A stretch of DNA of 46,554 nucleotides from an uncultured Lachnobacterium sp. (GTDB lineage: Bacteria > Bacillota > Clostridia > Lachnospirales > Lachnospiraceae): positions 1 through 46,554 of the forward strand of contig URDU01000021.1 of the NCBI GenBank assembly GCA_900546625.1. The letters are read 5' to 3'. Position numbers and translations under genes: made by a program. Each line of letters begins with the position of its first letter. Positions within the stretch are counted from its first letter, which is position 1. Below, in pieces: positions 15,980-23,504 of this stretch. The notes under the pieces are model-generated. The model did not search any database, was not told where the DNA came from, and worked only from the letters and a program-made list of their open reading frames with translations.

Positions 15980-16025
15980 CAAGTTCAATTTAGTCATTTA
16001 AGCATAAATGACTAAATTAAACTTG
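15980..16025. promoter_or_regulatory. 46-bp near-perfect inverted repeat upstream of fic-hsd operon, candidate operator
   Basis: The left arm CAAGTTCAATTTAGTCATTT (15980-15999) and the right arm (16006-16025) are reverse complements with a single mismatch over 20 bp. A 6-bp spacer AAGCAT separates them. There is no T-run, so it is not a typical terminator. It lies 83 bp upstream of the fic start and directly after the stop codon of the fic remnant. Control by the winged helix of Fic is inference. Confidence 0.7.
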
Positions 16026-16214
16026 TTATGATGCAATTATAAAATAATCCAGATATCCTTTTTCGTTATCCCATTCCTTCAATCCACGATAATAGAACAT
16101 CTTCAAATTGTCCTCAATGATAAACGGAATAATATTGTATTTTAGGCACTCCTTAAACATAATCAATCTGCCCACACGACCGTTTCCGTCCTGGAATGGG
16201 TGAATCCGCATCAT
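16026..16214 (-). pseudogene. Remnant of a second fic gene
   Basis: This frame carries a complete Fic loop (IHPFQDGNGRVGRLIMFKE) and the following strand-helix (YNIIPFIIEDNLKMFYYRGL, then KEWDNEKGYL). It then jumps to LDYFII and stops. The N-terminal half is missing, and about 20 residues that normally separate EKGYL from LDYF are deleted. It overlaps the 3' end of the Crp/Fnr gene in another frame. It belongs to a different Fic subgroup from the intact neighbour (RVGR versus RMSR loops). Confidence 0.8.
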
Positions 16215-16878
16215 CAGAAACAGTTAATTCAAAATGATTTCGATTTGTTTTTATAAAGCCCTCTTTTTGTAGCTTTGATATCTCTGTAGACATTGCTGCA
16301 CGATCAATACAAAGATAATCTGCTAGCTGCTGCCTATCAAAAGGAATATCAAATGATAGCGATGAATGTCTGATAGATTCTGCTGACAGATATGATAATA
16401 TTTTATCTCTTGTCGTTCGTTTCCCAACATGCGTGATCTTATCGTTCAGAATCAGTATCTTATTTGCCAGGACACTGACCAGATTACGGATAAGCTTCTG
16501 ATGATGCTCACATGCATTTGGACAAGTAACCATAAGTCTTTTGACATTTAATAGAATAATCTCACAATCCTCATCTGCTACCACACTGATATTTAAAACG
16601 GCTCTCTGGCTTGCTGCATACGGCTCACCGAAAAAATCTCCGGCATGACATTTTGACAAAATATTCCGATGCCCCCAGATGTCTTCTTGAATGATAAGGA
16701 CACAGCCGGACACCACAAGCCCCATTACTTCTGTAATATCACCTGCTCTGAAAATATAAGAATCTCGCTTTTTAGAAATTACTGTTGCGTTTACACAATG
16801 CAATATGGATAATATCTCTTTATCAGTTAGACCTTTAAAAAATGGACTGTTTCTTAGGATTGATAAATATTTTTGCAA
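16153..16878 (-). CDS. Crp/Fnr family regulator with aberrant C-terminus
   Basis: A cyclic-nucleotide-binding-like beta-barrel (GDITEVMGLVVSGCVLIIQE, then GDFFGEPYAASQ) is followed by a long dimer helix and a Crp-type helix-turn-helix (FDRQQLADYLCIDRAAMSTE, ISKLQKEGFI). Homologues end near NHFEL; here the frame runs on for about 25 foreign residues, because the gene is joined to the fic remnant. I choose TTG at 16878 because GGAGG lies 7 bases upstream and L-Q-K-Y-L is where the family begins; the ATG at 16908 has no such support. It is divergent from the ferredoxin gene. In Clostridia this pair commonly sits beside hybrid-cluster protein genes and reacts to nitrosative or redox stress; that role is inferred. 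Confidence 0.8.
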   Translation of the reverse strand: MQKYLSILRNSPFFKGLTDKEILSILHCVNATVISKKRDSYIFRAGDITEVMGLVVSGCVLIIQEDIWGHRNILSKCHAGDFFGEPYAASQRAVLNISVVADEDCEIILLNVKRLMVTCPNACEHHQKLIRNLVSVLANKILILNDKITHVGKRTTRDKILSYLSAESIRHSSLSFDIPFDRQQLADYLCIDRAAMSTEISKLQKEGFIKTNRNHFELTVSDDADSPIPGRKRSCGQIDYV

Positions 16879-16977
16879 AATAGTTCCTCCCTGTTGGAAA
16901 TCAAACATACTAGTTGTATTTATAATACTATAATTCTAGCATAAACAAACGCTAAATACTATTGACGGAGGTTAAAA

Positions 16978-17697
16978 ATGATAAGAAAGATTATAAAGAT
17001 TGATAAAGAAAAATGTAACGGCTGTGGTGCCTGTGCATCTGCCTGCCACGAAGGCGCCATTGATATCATTGACGGAAAAGCAGAATTGGTGAGAGAACAT
17101 TTCTGCGACGGACTAGGAGATTGTCTCCCTGAATGCCCTACCGGAGCCATCTCATTTGAGGAGAGAGAAGCACCTGCATATGATGAAGAAGCCGTAAAAG
17201 AAGCACAGAAAAAAATAGCTGCAAAAAACCGGGCAATGACATCTCACTCCGGCTGTCCTGGATCTAAAATCATGCAAATCAGACGAACAGAAACTCCTGA
17301 GCCTGTAAAAGCCGCTTCAACCGCAAATTCAGAATCAAAGCTTCAGAACTGGCCGGTACAGATCAAACTGGCTCCGGTTAATGCACCATATTTTAACGGC
17401 TCAAAGCTTTTAATCGCCGCTGATTGTACTGCTTACGCTTATGCCGCCTTTCATCAGGATTTTATTCGAAACAAGGTAACTTTAATTGGTTGTCCTAAAT
17501 TAGATCAGGTGGATTATAGTGAAAAGCTGACTGCTATTATTCAAAATAACAACATTCAAAGTGTAACTATTGTCCGAATGGAAGTTCCTTGCTGTGGCGG
17601 CCTGGAAATTGCGGCCAAAAAAGCTCTTCAAGCTAGTGGAAAATTCATACCATGGCAAGTTGTAACAATAAGTATTGACGGGAAAATCATGGAGTAA
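16978..17697 (+). CDS. 4Fe-4S ferredoxin-domain protein, 239 aa
   Basis: The start at 16978 follows a GGAGG ribosome binding site. Residues 13-24 give a full cluster motif (CNGCGACASAC). The second motif is CDGLGDCLPECP, with three cysteines in the shortened spacing usual for this subfamily. The C-terminal domain (about 130-239) contains LLIAADCTAYAYAAFHQDF, GCPKLDQ and VPCCGGLE, with extra cysteines that could bind another cluster. It is a cytosolic electron carrier, divergently transcribed from the Crp/Fnr gene with 99 bp between, a pairing known near hybrid-cluster protein genes. No hcp gene follows; an IS-end-like hairpin cluster and a DUF262 gene do. It may have lost its partner. Confidence 0.85.
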   Translation: MIRKIIKIDKEKCNGCGACASACHEGAIDIIDGKAELVREHFCDGLGDCLPECPTGAISFEEREAPAYDEEAVKEAQKKIAAKNRAMTSHSGCPGSKIMQIRRTETPEPVKAASTANSESKLQNWPVQIKLAPVNAPYFNGSKLLIAADCTAYAYAAFHQDFIRNKVTLIGCPKLDQVDYSEKLTAIIQNNNIQSVTIVRMEVPCCGGLEIAAKKALQASGKFIPWQVVTISIDGKIME

Positions 17698-17704
17698 AGT
17701 CAGC

Positions 17705-17727
17705 AACCACCAGTTCAACTGGTGGTT
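17705..17727. terminator. Perfect 11-bp-arm palindrome after ferredoxin gene
   Basis: AACCACCAGTT and AACTGGTGGTT are perfect mirror arms around one base, followed by TTGC. It can act as an intrinsic terminator of the ferredoxin gene. The shape also resembles the hairpin at IS200/IS605 element ends. Confidence 0.55.
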
Positions 17728-17824
17728 TGCTATAGCTCCTTCAAAGGGCTATGTTACTGCTCGCCCACCCAAAAGGGGGGGCGGTGTCTCAGGTATTCTT
17801 ACTGTTCCTCTATAATTAGACTTT
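17728..17824. mobile_element. Possible IS200/IS605-family end remnant (hairpin cluster, no transposase)
   Basis: After the palindrome at 17705-17727 come a CCTT..AAGG stem near 17737-17750 and a GC-rich hairpin CGCCCACCC-aaaa-GGGGGGGCG at 17762-17783. Then follows a GGTGTCTCAGG segment. A run of subterminal hairpins of this kind is typical of IS200/IS605 ends. No tnpA or tnpB reading frame is present, so this would be a solo end or a non-autonomous derivative. Recognition is by memory of the pattern only. Confidence 0.35.
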
Positions 17825-19087
17825 TCATTCATCTTCCTCTTTCTCGTAATCTTCATCATCCATTGCATCGCTCTTTTCCCTATTGCAATGTCTATGGAGT
17901 AATTGAGCGTTTGATATATCTGTCTTGCCACCTTGCGAAAACGGAACAATGTGGTCAACCTCAGCATCGTCTATATCAAGAATTTCATTATTGCACCACG
18001 AGCAAATATATCCCGGATAAAACAGTTCCTTCTTCACATTGTCCGAAAAAACTCTGCTGCTATCATCACTTCCATAGCTTCCAGTAATCTTTGTTATAAG
18101 GTTGTAAACAGTAATAATTCTGCCAAGCACCCTCTTTCTCGAACCTGTTGCTACATATGTATCCTCTCGATATTGATCATTATTTAATTTCAAATCCTCA
18201 ATTGAATTTCTTATTTCATCAGCATGTGCCATAAGGTCATGATTATTAAAGAATGAAAACGGTATAATAATGGAATCATACACGGAACCACTAAACTTTC
18301 CTATTACCTTTCCGTTCTCACGATTAACTGCAAAAAAAGCCGTATCACCGAGTATCTGCTTAATAATATCAATTGTTTTATTGAATAAAGCCTTACTTTC
18401 GGCTATCTCAGAATCGTCTGCATTCTGATGACTAAACATATAATCGTTCATGGTCTTCATAATAGAAGACTTATAATCAGTGAAGTTGCGAAGAGCAAAG
18501 AAACGAAGAATTCTCTCCTGATACTGTTTCCTCTTGTTTTCGTCATGGAAAAGTATAGGAAGATACCTATTCCCCGCCAAATCCTCAAGCATCCTGTTAT
18601 AACTTCCACGATAAATACAATTACGAAGTTCCTGTGGTTTTAACGAGATTGCTCCTTGATTTAGGCGAGCAAATATCTCATACTTGAGTTCCTGTGACTC
18701 TTTAAGGATGCATATGGCATTCAGTGAGGAAGATTTTAGCTTCTTTTGTAACGCCTTATCCATATCCTTGAAATACAAACCATTTAACTCCTTCAACTCG
18801 CTTAAGCCTGTAAGCGGAAACTTGTTTTCAAGATAAAATACAAAAGAAGTAATTCTTTGCTGTCCATCAATCACACTCCAAGTCTCATCATTTTCCTGAC
18901 ATAAATACACTGTAGGAATAGGAATTCCTATAATCATTGACTCTATCAATTTTGATGATTGTTTCTGTGTATATACAAAATCTCTCTGATAATCAGGATC
19001 AGTTACAATATCCCCATCATCAAACATCTCCCTAATTGTTGATAAAGGAAAGTCCTTCTGAGTAGTATAAACTGTCTTATCCTCCAT
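17825..19087 (-). CDS. DUF262 and HNH endonuclease domain protein (GmrSD-like)
   Basis: The N-terminal DUF262 domain (about 8-220) has the DGQQR signature in WSVIDGQQRITSFVFYLENK, preceded by DPDYQRDFVY and followed by IFARLNQGAISLKPQELRN. The C-terminal HNH nuclease (about 360-410) has CSWCNNEI, AEVDHIVPFSQGG and NAQLLHRHCNREK. This is the fused layout of GmrSD-like type IV restriction proteins, which in known cases use nucleotide hydrolysis to cut modified phage DNA. The tail is very acidic. The start at 19087 (MEDKTVYTT) is plausible, with only a modest GAGGG-like site. It lies alone downstream of the restriction operon and supports the defence-island reading. Substrate is unknown. Confidence 0.88.
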   Translation of the reverse strand: MEDKTVYTTQKDFPLSTIREMFDDGDIVTDPDYQRDFVYTQKQSSKLIESMIIGIPIPTVYLCQENDETWSVIDGQQRITSFVFYLENKFPLTGLSELKELNGLYFKDMDKALQKKLKSSSLNAICILKESQELKYEIFARLNQGAISLKPQELRNCIYRGSYNRMLEDLAGNRYLPILFHDENKRKQYQERILRFFALRNFTDYKSSIMKTMNDYMFSHQNADDSEIAESKALFNKTIDIIKQILGDTAFFAVNRENGKVIGKFSGSVYDSIIIPFSFFNNHDLMAHADEIRNSIEDLKLNNDQYREDTYVATGSRKRVLGRIITVYNLITKITGSYGSDDSSRVFSDNVKKELFYPGYICSWCNNEILDIDDAEVDHIVPFSQGGKTDISNAQLLHRHCNREKSDAMDDEDYEKEEDE

Positions 19088-19210
19088 AAGTAACCCTCAC
19101 CTTCGATATTTATATAATAATTCATAATTGACTCTTATTGAAGAGTACAATACCATGAATAGTTATTATATCACAAATCCATCAAAATTGATCAGAAACT
19201 TTTGATTAAT

Positions 19211-19254
19211 AATTGCTTAATAATTGCTTGATAATAATTGCTTGAAAATTGCTC
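19211..19254. repeat. Four spaced copies of AATTGCTT
   Basis: AATTGCTT occurs at 19211, 19222 and 19236, and AATTGCTC at 19247, spaced 11, 14 and 11 bp, roughly one helical turn. The copies lie about 125 bp upstream of the DUF262-HNH start. They could be regulator-binding repeats or slipped-strand duplications. Confidence 0.5.
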
Positions 19255-19338
19255 AAAAAAAGCCGAAGCAAGTCATTAGCCTGTAATCTGAGGTTAGCTA
19301 TACCACGTTGAACATATTCTGTTTCAAAGGCTTATCGT

Positions 19339-19411
19339 ACTTATCCGAATATACCATCAAATATTGTAGTGGTTTTGGAATGATGATTGACATCTGAATC
19401 TTGTAAATCCC
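19339..19411 (-). pseudogene. Internally deleted remnant of a Tn916-type integrase C-terminus
   Basis: On the minus strand the frame reads IYKIQMSIIIPKPLQYLMVY followed by SD. This aligns with IYKVQMSSITP, then NPKTLQYIRGHSD, of the remnant at 6186-6404, and the two are clearly similar at the DNA level. About 15 residues holding the H-x-x-R box have been deleted, and similarity ends after SD. It is the same orientation as the first remnant, 13 kb away. Confidence 0.6.
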
Positions 19412-19489
19412 ATTATCCCCTGCCTACCATGTGGTTGAATCTGTATTCCCAATGCACGGCTACTAAAGATATACAATCCTTATTATATG

Positions 19490-19897
19490 TTACAAACGTT
19501 TTATCGACAGAATATCATAGTCCCATTTCGGTTCCCTGTTCTTTCCTCTGTTCCGATTCACAAGTTTCGGACATATTCTGAATCTTGTACCATTGTATCC
19601 GCATCTTCTCTGTTCCGAAATATCATCATGAGCTGTCTGCCATGTAATATATTTTTTTTCTTCATCACTACTCCCCGCTGGATACTTAGGATGTTTTTTT
19701 CTTGGAAATAATTCAAATGAAAAATATTTAAAATCCCATCTGTCGTTATTATTCTTATGTCCATCAAGCTTAATTATATCAATCCACATCCCGGTTGTAT
19801 CAATCGACCATACAATATCTCTTGCCACAAATACCGCTGCCGACTCTCCTGACTCAACATAGCTGATATAAGCTGCATCATATTTTATCTTATTCAT
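19490..19897 (-). CDS. Hypothetical protein, 135 aa
   Basis: The ATG at 19897 has AAGGAGAG upstream, so this is a real gene start. The protein is rich in aromatic and charged residues (YISYVESGESAAVFVARDIV, then TTGMWIDIIKLDGHKNNNDR). It has no membrane segments and ends in a basic region (NRNRGKNREPKWDYD). I do not recognise it. It follows a long XRE-type regulator on the same strand by 46 bp, so the two may form an operon. The end may be truncated, because the integrase remnant lies just downstream. Confidence 0.6.
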   Translation of the reverse strand: MNKIKYDAAYISYVESGESAAVFVARDIVWSIDTTGMWIDIIKLDGHKNNNDRWDFKYFSFELFPRKKHPKYPAGSSDEEKKYITWQTAHDDISEQRRCGYNGTRFRICPKLVNRNRGKNREPKWDYDILSIKRL

Positions 19898-19943
19898 AAA
19901 TCTCTCCTTCCAATGGAACCCGCACTGATTGTAACAGATTACA

Positions 19944-20903
19944 TTATTCCTTAAACCATTCTAATAGCTTTCTTCCCTTATTATTGATACTCCACATCCA
20001 CTTTTCATCTTTGCCTTTAGATGCCACATTTTTATAATCAGTAACCGCTTCAAGTTCGCCCATCAGATTCAATGTACTATATTCTCTCTTATAATATCCC
20101 TCATCAAAAAGTTCACGGCTGTAGCCGTTATATGAAAGATATCCTATCAGAATCTCTTCCGGGATATCAACCCGCGCGGGATTTGACCACCAACCATCCG
20201 TTAAATGAACAGGGCCAAGTTTCTCCAATATTGGCAGCATAATCCTTGCCTTTCTCATGGATATTCGAAAGTGTATACCATCCTCACCCTCGTACCCATC
20301 ATCTATTTCAGCTGAATCATCAACCGGCTTATATCCTTTATCTATAAATTCACATATAAGATTCTTTGAGAGTTTTCTTATATTAAACTCTGCCTCCGGA
20401 TTCTGTTTCAATACCTTCATCAGAAAATCCGTCTGTACATATTTAATCACCTTATGCAGCCCCTCAGACTGATTCATAAACTGGATACTTCCTACTCTGT
20501 CTATAAACCCATATGGTATCCTCTTCAAATCTTCATTGAATGTATCAATATCAATATGTGTTTTTTCAAGATACTCTGCTCCGTAGATATAAAGAAGACC
20601 AAACAAGTCCTGTTGTGCAAGATTCAGATGCAGGTTATTTACTATTGCATTGGTTTCCTCATCAAAAAGAAAATCAGGCCATCTGTCTGGGCGAAGTTTA
20701 TCTTCTTCAATAAGCATCTCCTTTATCAGCTTATCTACTGGGACATTAAATACCGCCGCCAGATCCATGTATCGGTCAAGGTTAATCTTGTTTTTTCCCT
20801 TCTCCCAATTCTGTACTGCAACAACAGATACATCCATCTTTTCTGCAAGCTGAGCCTGTGTAAGCCTTGCCGCTTCCCTACACTTCTTTATAAATGTACT
20901 CAT
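19944..20903 (-). CDS. XRE-family regulator with long C-terminal sensor-like region
   Basis: Residues 1-65 form the helix-turn-helix (IKKCREAARLTQAQLAEKMD, then VSVVAVQNWEKGKNKINLDR). The remaining about 250 residues have no recognised domain. They include LHLNLAQQDLFGLLYIYGAE and a tail with WSINNKGRKLLEWFKE, suggesting a winged-helix-like end. I place the start at the ATG at 20903, because AGGAGAG lies 6 bases upstream; the in-frame ATG at 20933 lacks a site. Its promoter (20960-20988) carries a palindrome exactly in the spacer, which suggests autorepression. The 135-aa gene downstream may be its partner. Confidence 0.78.
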   Translation of the reverse strand: MSTFIKKCREAARLTQAQLAEKMDVSVVAVQNWEKGKNKINLDRYMDLAAVFNVPVDKLIKEMLIEEDKLRPDRWPDFLFDEETNAIVNNLHLNLAQQDLFGLLYIYGAEYLEKTHIDIDTFNEDLKRIPYGFIDRVGSIQFMNQSEGLHKVIKYVQTDFLMKVLKQNPEAEFNIRKLSKNLICEFIDKGYKPVDDSAEIDDGYEGEDGIHFRISMRKARIMLPILEKLGPVHLTDGWWSNPARVDIPEEILIGYLSYNGYSRELFDEGYYKREYSTLNLMGELEAVTDYKNVASKGKDEKWMWSINNKGRKLLEWFKE

Positions 20904-20959
20904 ATTCATCTCTCCTAAAATAACATATTCCAAAAAGCATTAAAACAAACTTATGCTTT

Positions 20960-20988
20960 ATAATAGATAAAGTTTTTCTTTATGTCAA
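20960..20988 (-). promoter_or_regulatory. Promoter of XRE regulator with palindrome in the spacer
   Basis: On the minus strand TTGACA (20988-20983) and TATTAT (20965-20960) are 17 bp apart. ATAAAG-ttttt-CTTTAT at 20967-20983 is a perfect 6-bp palindrome lying between the two elements, a classic place for a repressor operator. Confidence 0.65.
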
Positions 20989-21070
20989 TTGTTTGGGTTC
21001 GTTCTTTAAGTAACATACAATAACATAATCTAAGAAAAAGACGTAATATACATCCCAATCCAAAAATCAT

Positions 21071-21099
21071 TTGACTTTTTCCCGTTAAAACATTAAAAT
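21071..21099 (+). promoter_or_regulatory. Promoter of the HD-domain gene
   Basis: TTGACT at 21071-21076 and TAAAAT at 21094-21099 are separated by 17 bp, 42 bp upstream of the ATG at 21142. Confidence 0.55.
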
Positions 21100-21141
21100 A
21101 GTATAAATCATACAATACAGCTAGGAAAAGAGGAATATACA

Positions 21142-21720
21142 ATGGAACACATTTCAAGAGAACAGGCCTTCGACCTGCTTAAAGAATACAATAAAGACCC
21201 ATTCCATATACAGCATGCTCTCACTGTTGAGGCTGTCATGAAATGGTATGCAACCAAGCTCGGATATGGCGATGATACTGAATACTGGGGTATTGTAGGA
21301 TTACTCCATGACATTGATTTCGAGCTTTATCCTGATCAGCACTGCATAAAGGCTCCGGAGCTTTTGCGAAAAGGCGGCGTTGGTGAAGATATAATACACG
21401 CCGTTGTATCACACGGCTACGGCATCACAGTAGATGTCGCACCTGAGCACGAAATGGAAAAAGTACTTTTTGCCGCAGATGAGCTTACCGGTCTTATCTG
21501 GGCCACAGCCCTTATGCGTCCATCAAAGAGCACAAAGGATATGGAGCTTAAATCCTTAAAGAAAAAATACAAGAGCAAGGGGTTTGCTGCAGGCTGCTCA
21601 CGTGAGGTAATTGAACGTGGTGCCACACAGCTCGGCTGGGAGCTTGAAAAGCTTCTTACAATGACTCTCGATGCTATGAAGGCTACTGAGGACGATATCA
21701 AAGCTGAAATGAATGAATAG
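21142..21720 (+). CDS. HD-domain phosphohydrolase-like protein, 192 aa
   Basis: The protein has the metal-binding pattern of an HD domain: an early H in PFHIQHALTVEAVMKWYA, the HD pair in GIVGLLHDIDFE, a histidine in AVVSHGYG, and a late D in LFAADELTGLIWATALMRPS. The length and layout match the HDIG-like hydrolases common in Clostridia. The substrate is unknown; nucleotides or phosphate esters are typical for the superfamily. The start has GAGGAAT about 8 bases upstream. It is convergent with the fused activase gene, 17 bp apart, and is the first gene that looks like core chromosome after the island. Confidence 0.82.
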   Translation: MEHISREQAFDLLKEYNKDPFHIQHALTVEAVMKWYATKLGYGDDTEYWGIVGLLHDIDFELYPDQHCIKAPELLRKGGVGEDIIHAVVSHGYGITVDVAPEHEMEKVLFAADELTGLIWATALMRPSKSTKDMELKSLKKKYKSKGFAAGCSREVIERGATQLGWELEKLLTMTLDAMKATEDDIKAEMNE

Positions 21721-21737
21721 CCTATAAAGCCCAGGCT

Positions 21738-23432
21738 CTATGCCTCCCTGCACTTCTCATATGCAAAAAGTGCTGCACCAAGCGCTCCGCAAAGCTGTGC
21801 CTCATCGCAGATATACAGCTTTGCGCCGAGCTTTTCTTCAAGTGCATTTGTTATGCCTTTGTTCTTTGCCACTCCGCCTGTCATCATATACTCACCCGGA
21901 TTATCCTGCCCAAGCCTTGCTGCAAGTGCGCCTACCTTTGAAGCTACAGACATGTTGAGTCCGTGGATAATGTCAGGGACAGCCTTGTTCTGAGCCACTA
22001 AGGATACCACCTCAGACTCAGCAAAGACTGTACACATGCTGGAAATCACAACATTCTCTTTCCACTCAAGTCCCATGGTGCTCATCTCCTCAAGTGAAAG
22101 TCCGAGTGTCCTTGCCATCATCTCCAGAAAACGCCCTGTTCCTGCTGCACATTTATCGTTCATCAGGAAATTCTTCACCGCACCGTTTTCATCTATGCTG
22201 ATTGCCTTTATATCCTGTCCTCCGATATCAATTACAGTACGCACTTTTGGATTGAGGTAATGCGCACCCTTTGCATGGCAGGTAATCTCCGTTATGCTGT
22301 CATCACCGCTATTGATGTACGCACGACCATATCCGGTTGTTACAATCCTTACAATATCATCCTTTGATATACCGGCCTTTTCGACAGCCTTCTCCAGACT
22401 TTTTTCGGCGCTCATCATAGCTCCGCCGCCTGTCGGAATAATCATTGTCGATTTGATTCTGCCATCCTGATCTAATATTACAACGTCTGTGCTTGTTGAG
22501 CCGCTGTCAATTCCTGCCACGTAATAGACTCCTGATTCCATCTTTCGTTTTGCCTCCTCGCTTATGCCTTTTGCAGGGTCCATATCATCTGAACCCTCTA
22601 TTGTCTCTGCAAATGCCTGTATTCTTGTCAGAAGCTGCCCGGCACTCTGGCTTGTAAAATCCGTCTCAAGCTTTAAGAGAGGCACCTTTACATTATTCTT
22701 TATGCTCGCATACTCAAAGCCATAATAATCGCAGAACTTTATCGTGTGATATATGATGCCCTTAAGGCTTGGGTCTAAAAAGAGCTGGTTTCTTCTTGTA
22801 TTATTGTTCATTCTGGCACATGGCATCTGTCCGAGCAGACTCTCTGCATATGCTAAAAACATAGTCTCATCATCCATATTTCTAAGATTCTTCTGTAAAA
22901 TAATGAGATTTCTGCCGGATGTGCATGTCATATTTTCCACATCCATCTGCATATTTTCACGTATTGTCTTCTCAAGAATACTGCTCACATGCACGCCAAG
23001 AAGTCCTATATATGGCTTACGCTCCTGCTGCGGCTGTGTGAATGACTTTATAAAAAGCTCCCTGTCAAATTTTCTCTTTGAATATCTCTCATATGCTTTC
23101 TTCAAACGAAGGATTGACTGTGCAAATTTTATATTCTCACACTCGTTATCCTCATGAGGCAGATCAAGCATATACAGGAATTTGCATTTCTTTGTATTCT
23201 CTATGATATCATAGACTCTGCGCATCGAATCACAGCAGTTCACGAGCACAAGCTCCTCTACCTTGCCCTCGAGCACAGCCTGTATCACTGATTTGCCGAA
23301 TCCACAGAGATTCGCATGAGCTATCTTATCTGATTTATCGAAATTCTCCGGCATCTCCTCAAGCACAGCACATTCCTGCCCAAAGCCCTTAAACAGCTCT
23401 ACCGGAGCATATTTACAAACATAATATATCAT
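21738..23432 (-). CDS. 2-hydroxyacyl-CoA dehydratase-like/activase fusion protein, 564 aa
   Basis: Residues 1-about 290 resemble the HgdB/FldC-type dehydratase subunit fold (CGFGKSVIQAVLEGKVEELV, then NCCDSMRRVYD). Residues about 310-564 form the ASKHA-type activase (YYVAGIDSGSTSTDVVILDQ, IDIGGQDIKAI, KCAAGTGRFLEMMARTL, MTGGVAKNKG). Activases hydrolyse ATP to push a low-potential electron into a partner 4Fe-4S protein; the cluster-binding cysteines lie in the CAAGTGR and SSMCTVFAESE segments. A dehydratase-like partner is encoded immediately upstream in the operon (72 bp gap). The pair also recalls double-cubane-cluster protein and its reductase. The fused N-terminal half is notable. The natural substrate is unknown. 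Confidence 0.8.
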   Translation of the reverse strand: MIYYVCKYAPVELFKGFGQECAVLEEMPENFDKSDKIAHANLCGFGKSVIQAVLEGKVEELVLVNCCDSMRRVYDIIENTKKCKFLYMLDLPHEDNECENIKFAQSILRLKKAYERYSKRKFDRELFIKSFTQPQQERKPYIGLLGVHVSSILEKTIRENMQMDVENMTCTSGRNLIILQKNLRNMDDETMFLAYAESLLGQMPCARMNNNTRRNQLFLDPSLKGIIYHTIKFCDYYGFEYASIKNNVKVPLLKLETDFTSQSAGQLLTRIQAFAETIEGSDDMDPAKGISEEAKRKMESGVYYVAGIDSGSTSTDVVILDQDGRIKSTMIIPTGGGAMMSAEKSLEKAVEKAGISKDDIVRIVTTGYGRAYINSGDDSITEITCHAKGAHYLNPKVRTVIDIGGQDIKAISIDENGAVKNFLMNDKCAAGTGRFLEMMARTLGLSLEEMSTMGLEWKENVVISSMCTVFAESEVVSLVAQNKAVPDIIHGLNMSVASKVGALAARLGQDNPGEYMMTGGVAKNKGITNALEEKLGAKLYICDEAQLCGALGAALFAYEKCREA

Positions 23433-23504
23433 CTGTTTTCCACTTTCTGAAATTCATTTATAGTAAATATCCACACACCGGACGCAATAACCGGTGTATT
23501 ATTT

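Larger units (their letters stand above)
19088..19489. other. Gene-free stretch with tandem repeat and integrase remnant
   Basis: No intact gene is seen. The left part is an AT-rich leader of the DUF262 gene. It also holds four spaced copies of AATTGCTT/C (19211-19254), listed separately. The right part holds degraded integrase sequence (19339-19411). Confidence 0.5.

Noticed and set aside
23433..23504. Terminator between the dehydratase-like gene and the fusion gene
   Set aside because: ACACCGG...CCGGTGT forms a hairpin, but there is no T-run in the direction of transcription, so I keep the two genes as one operon.
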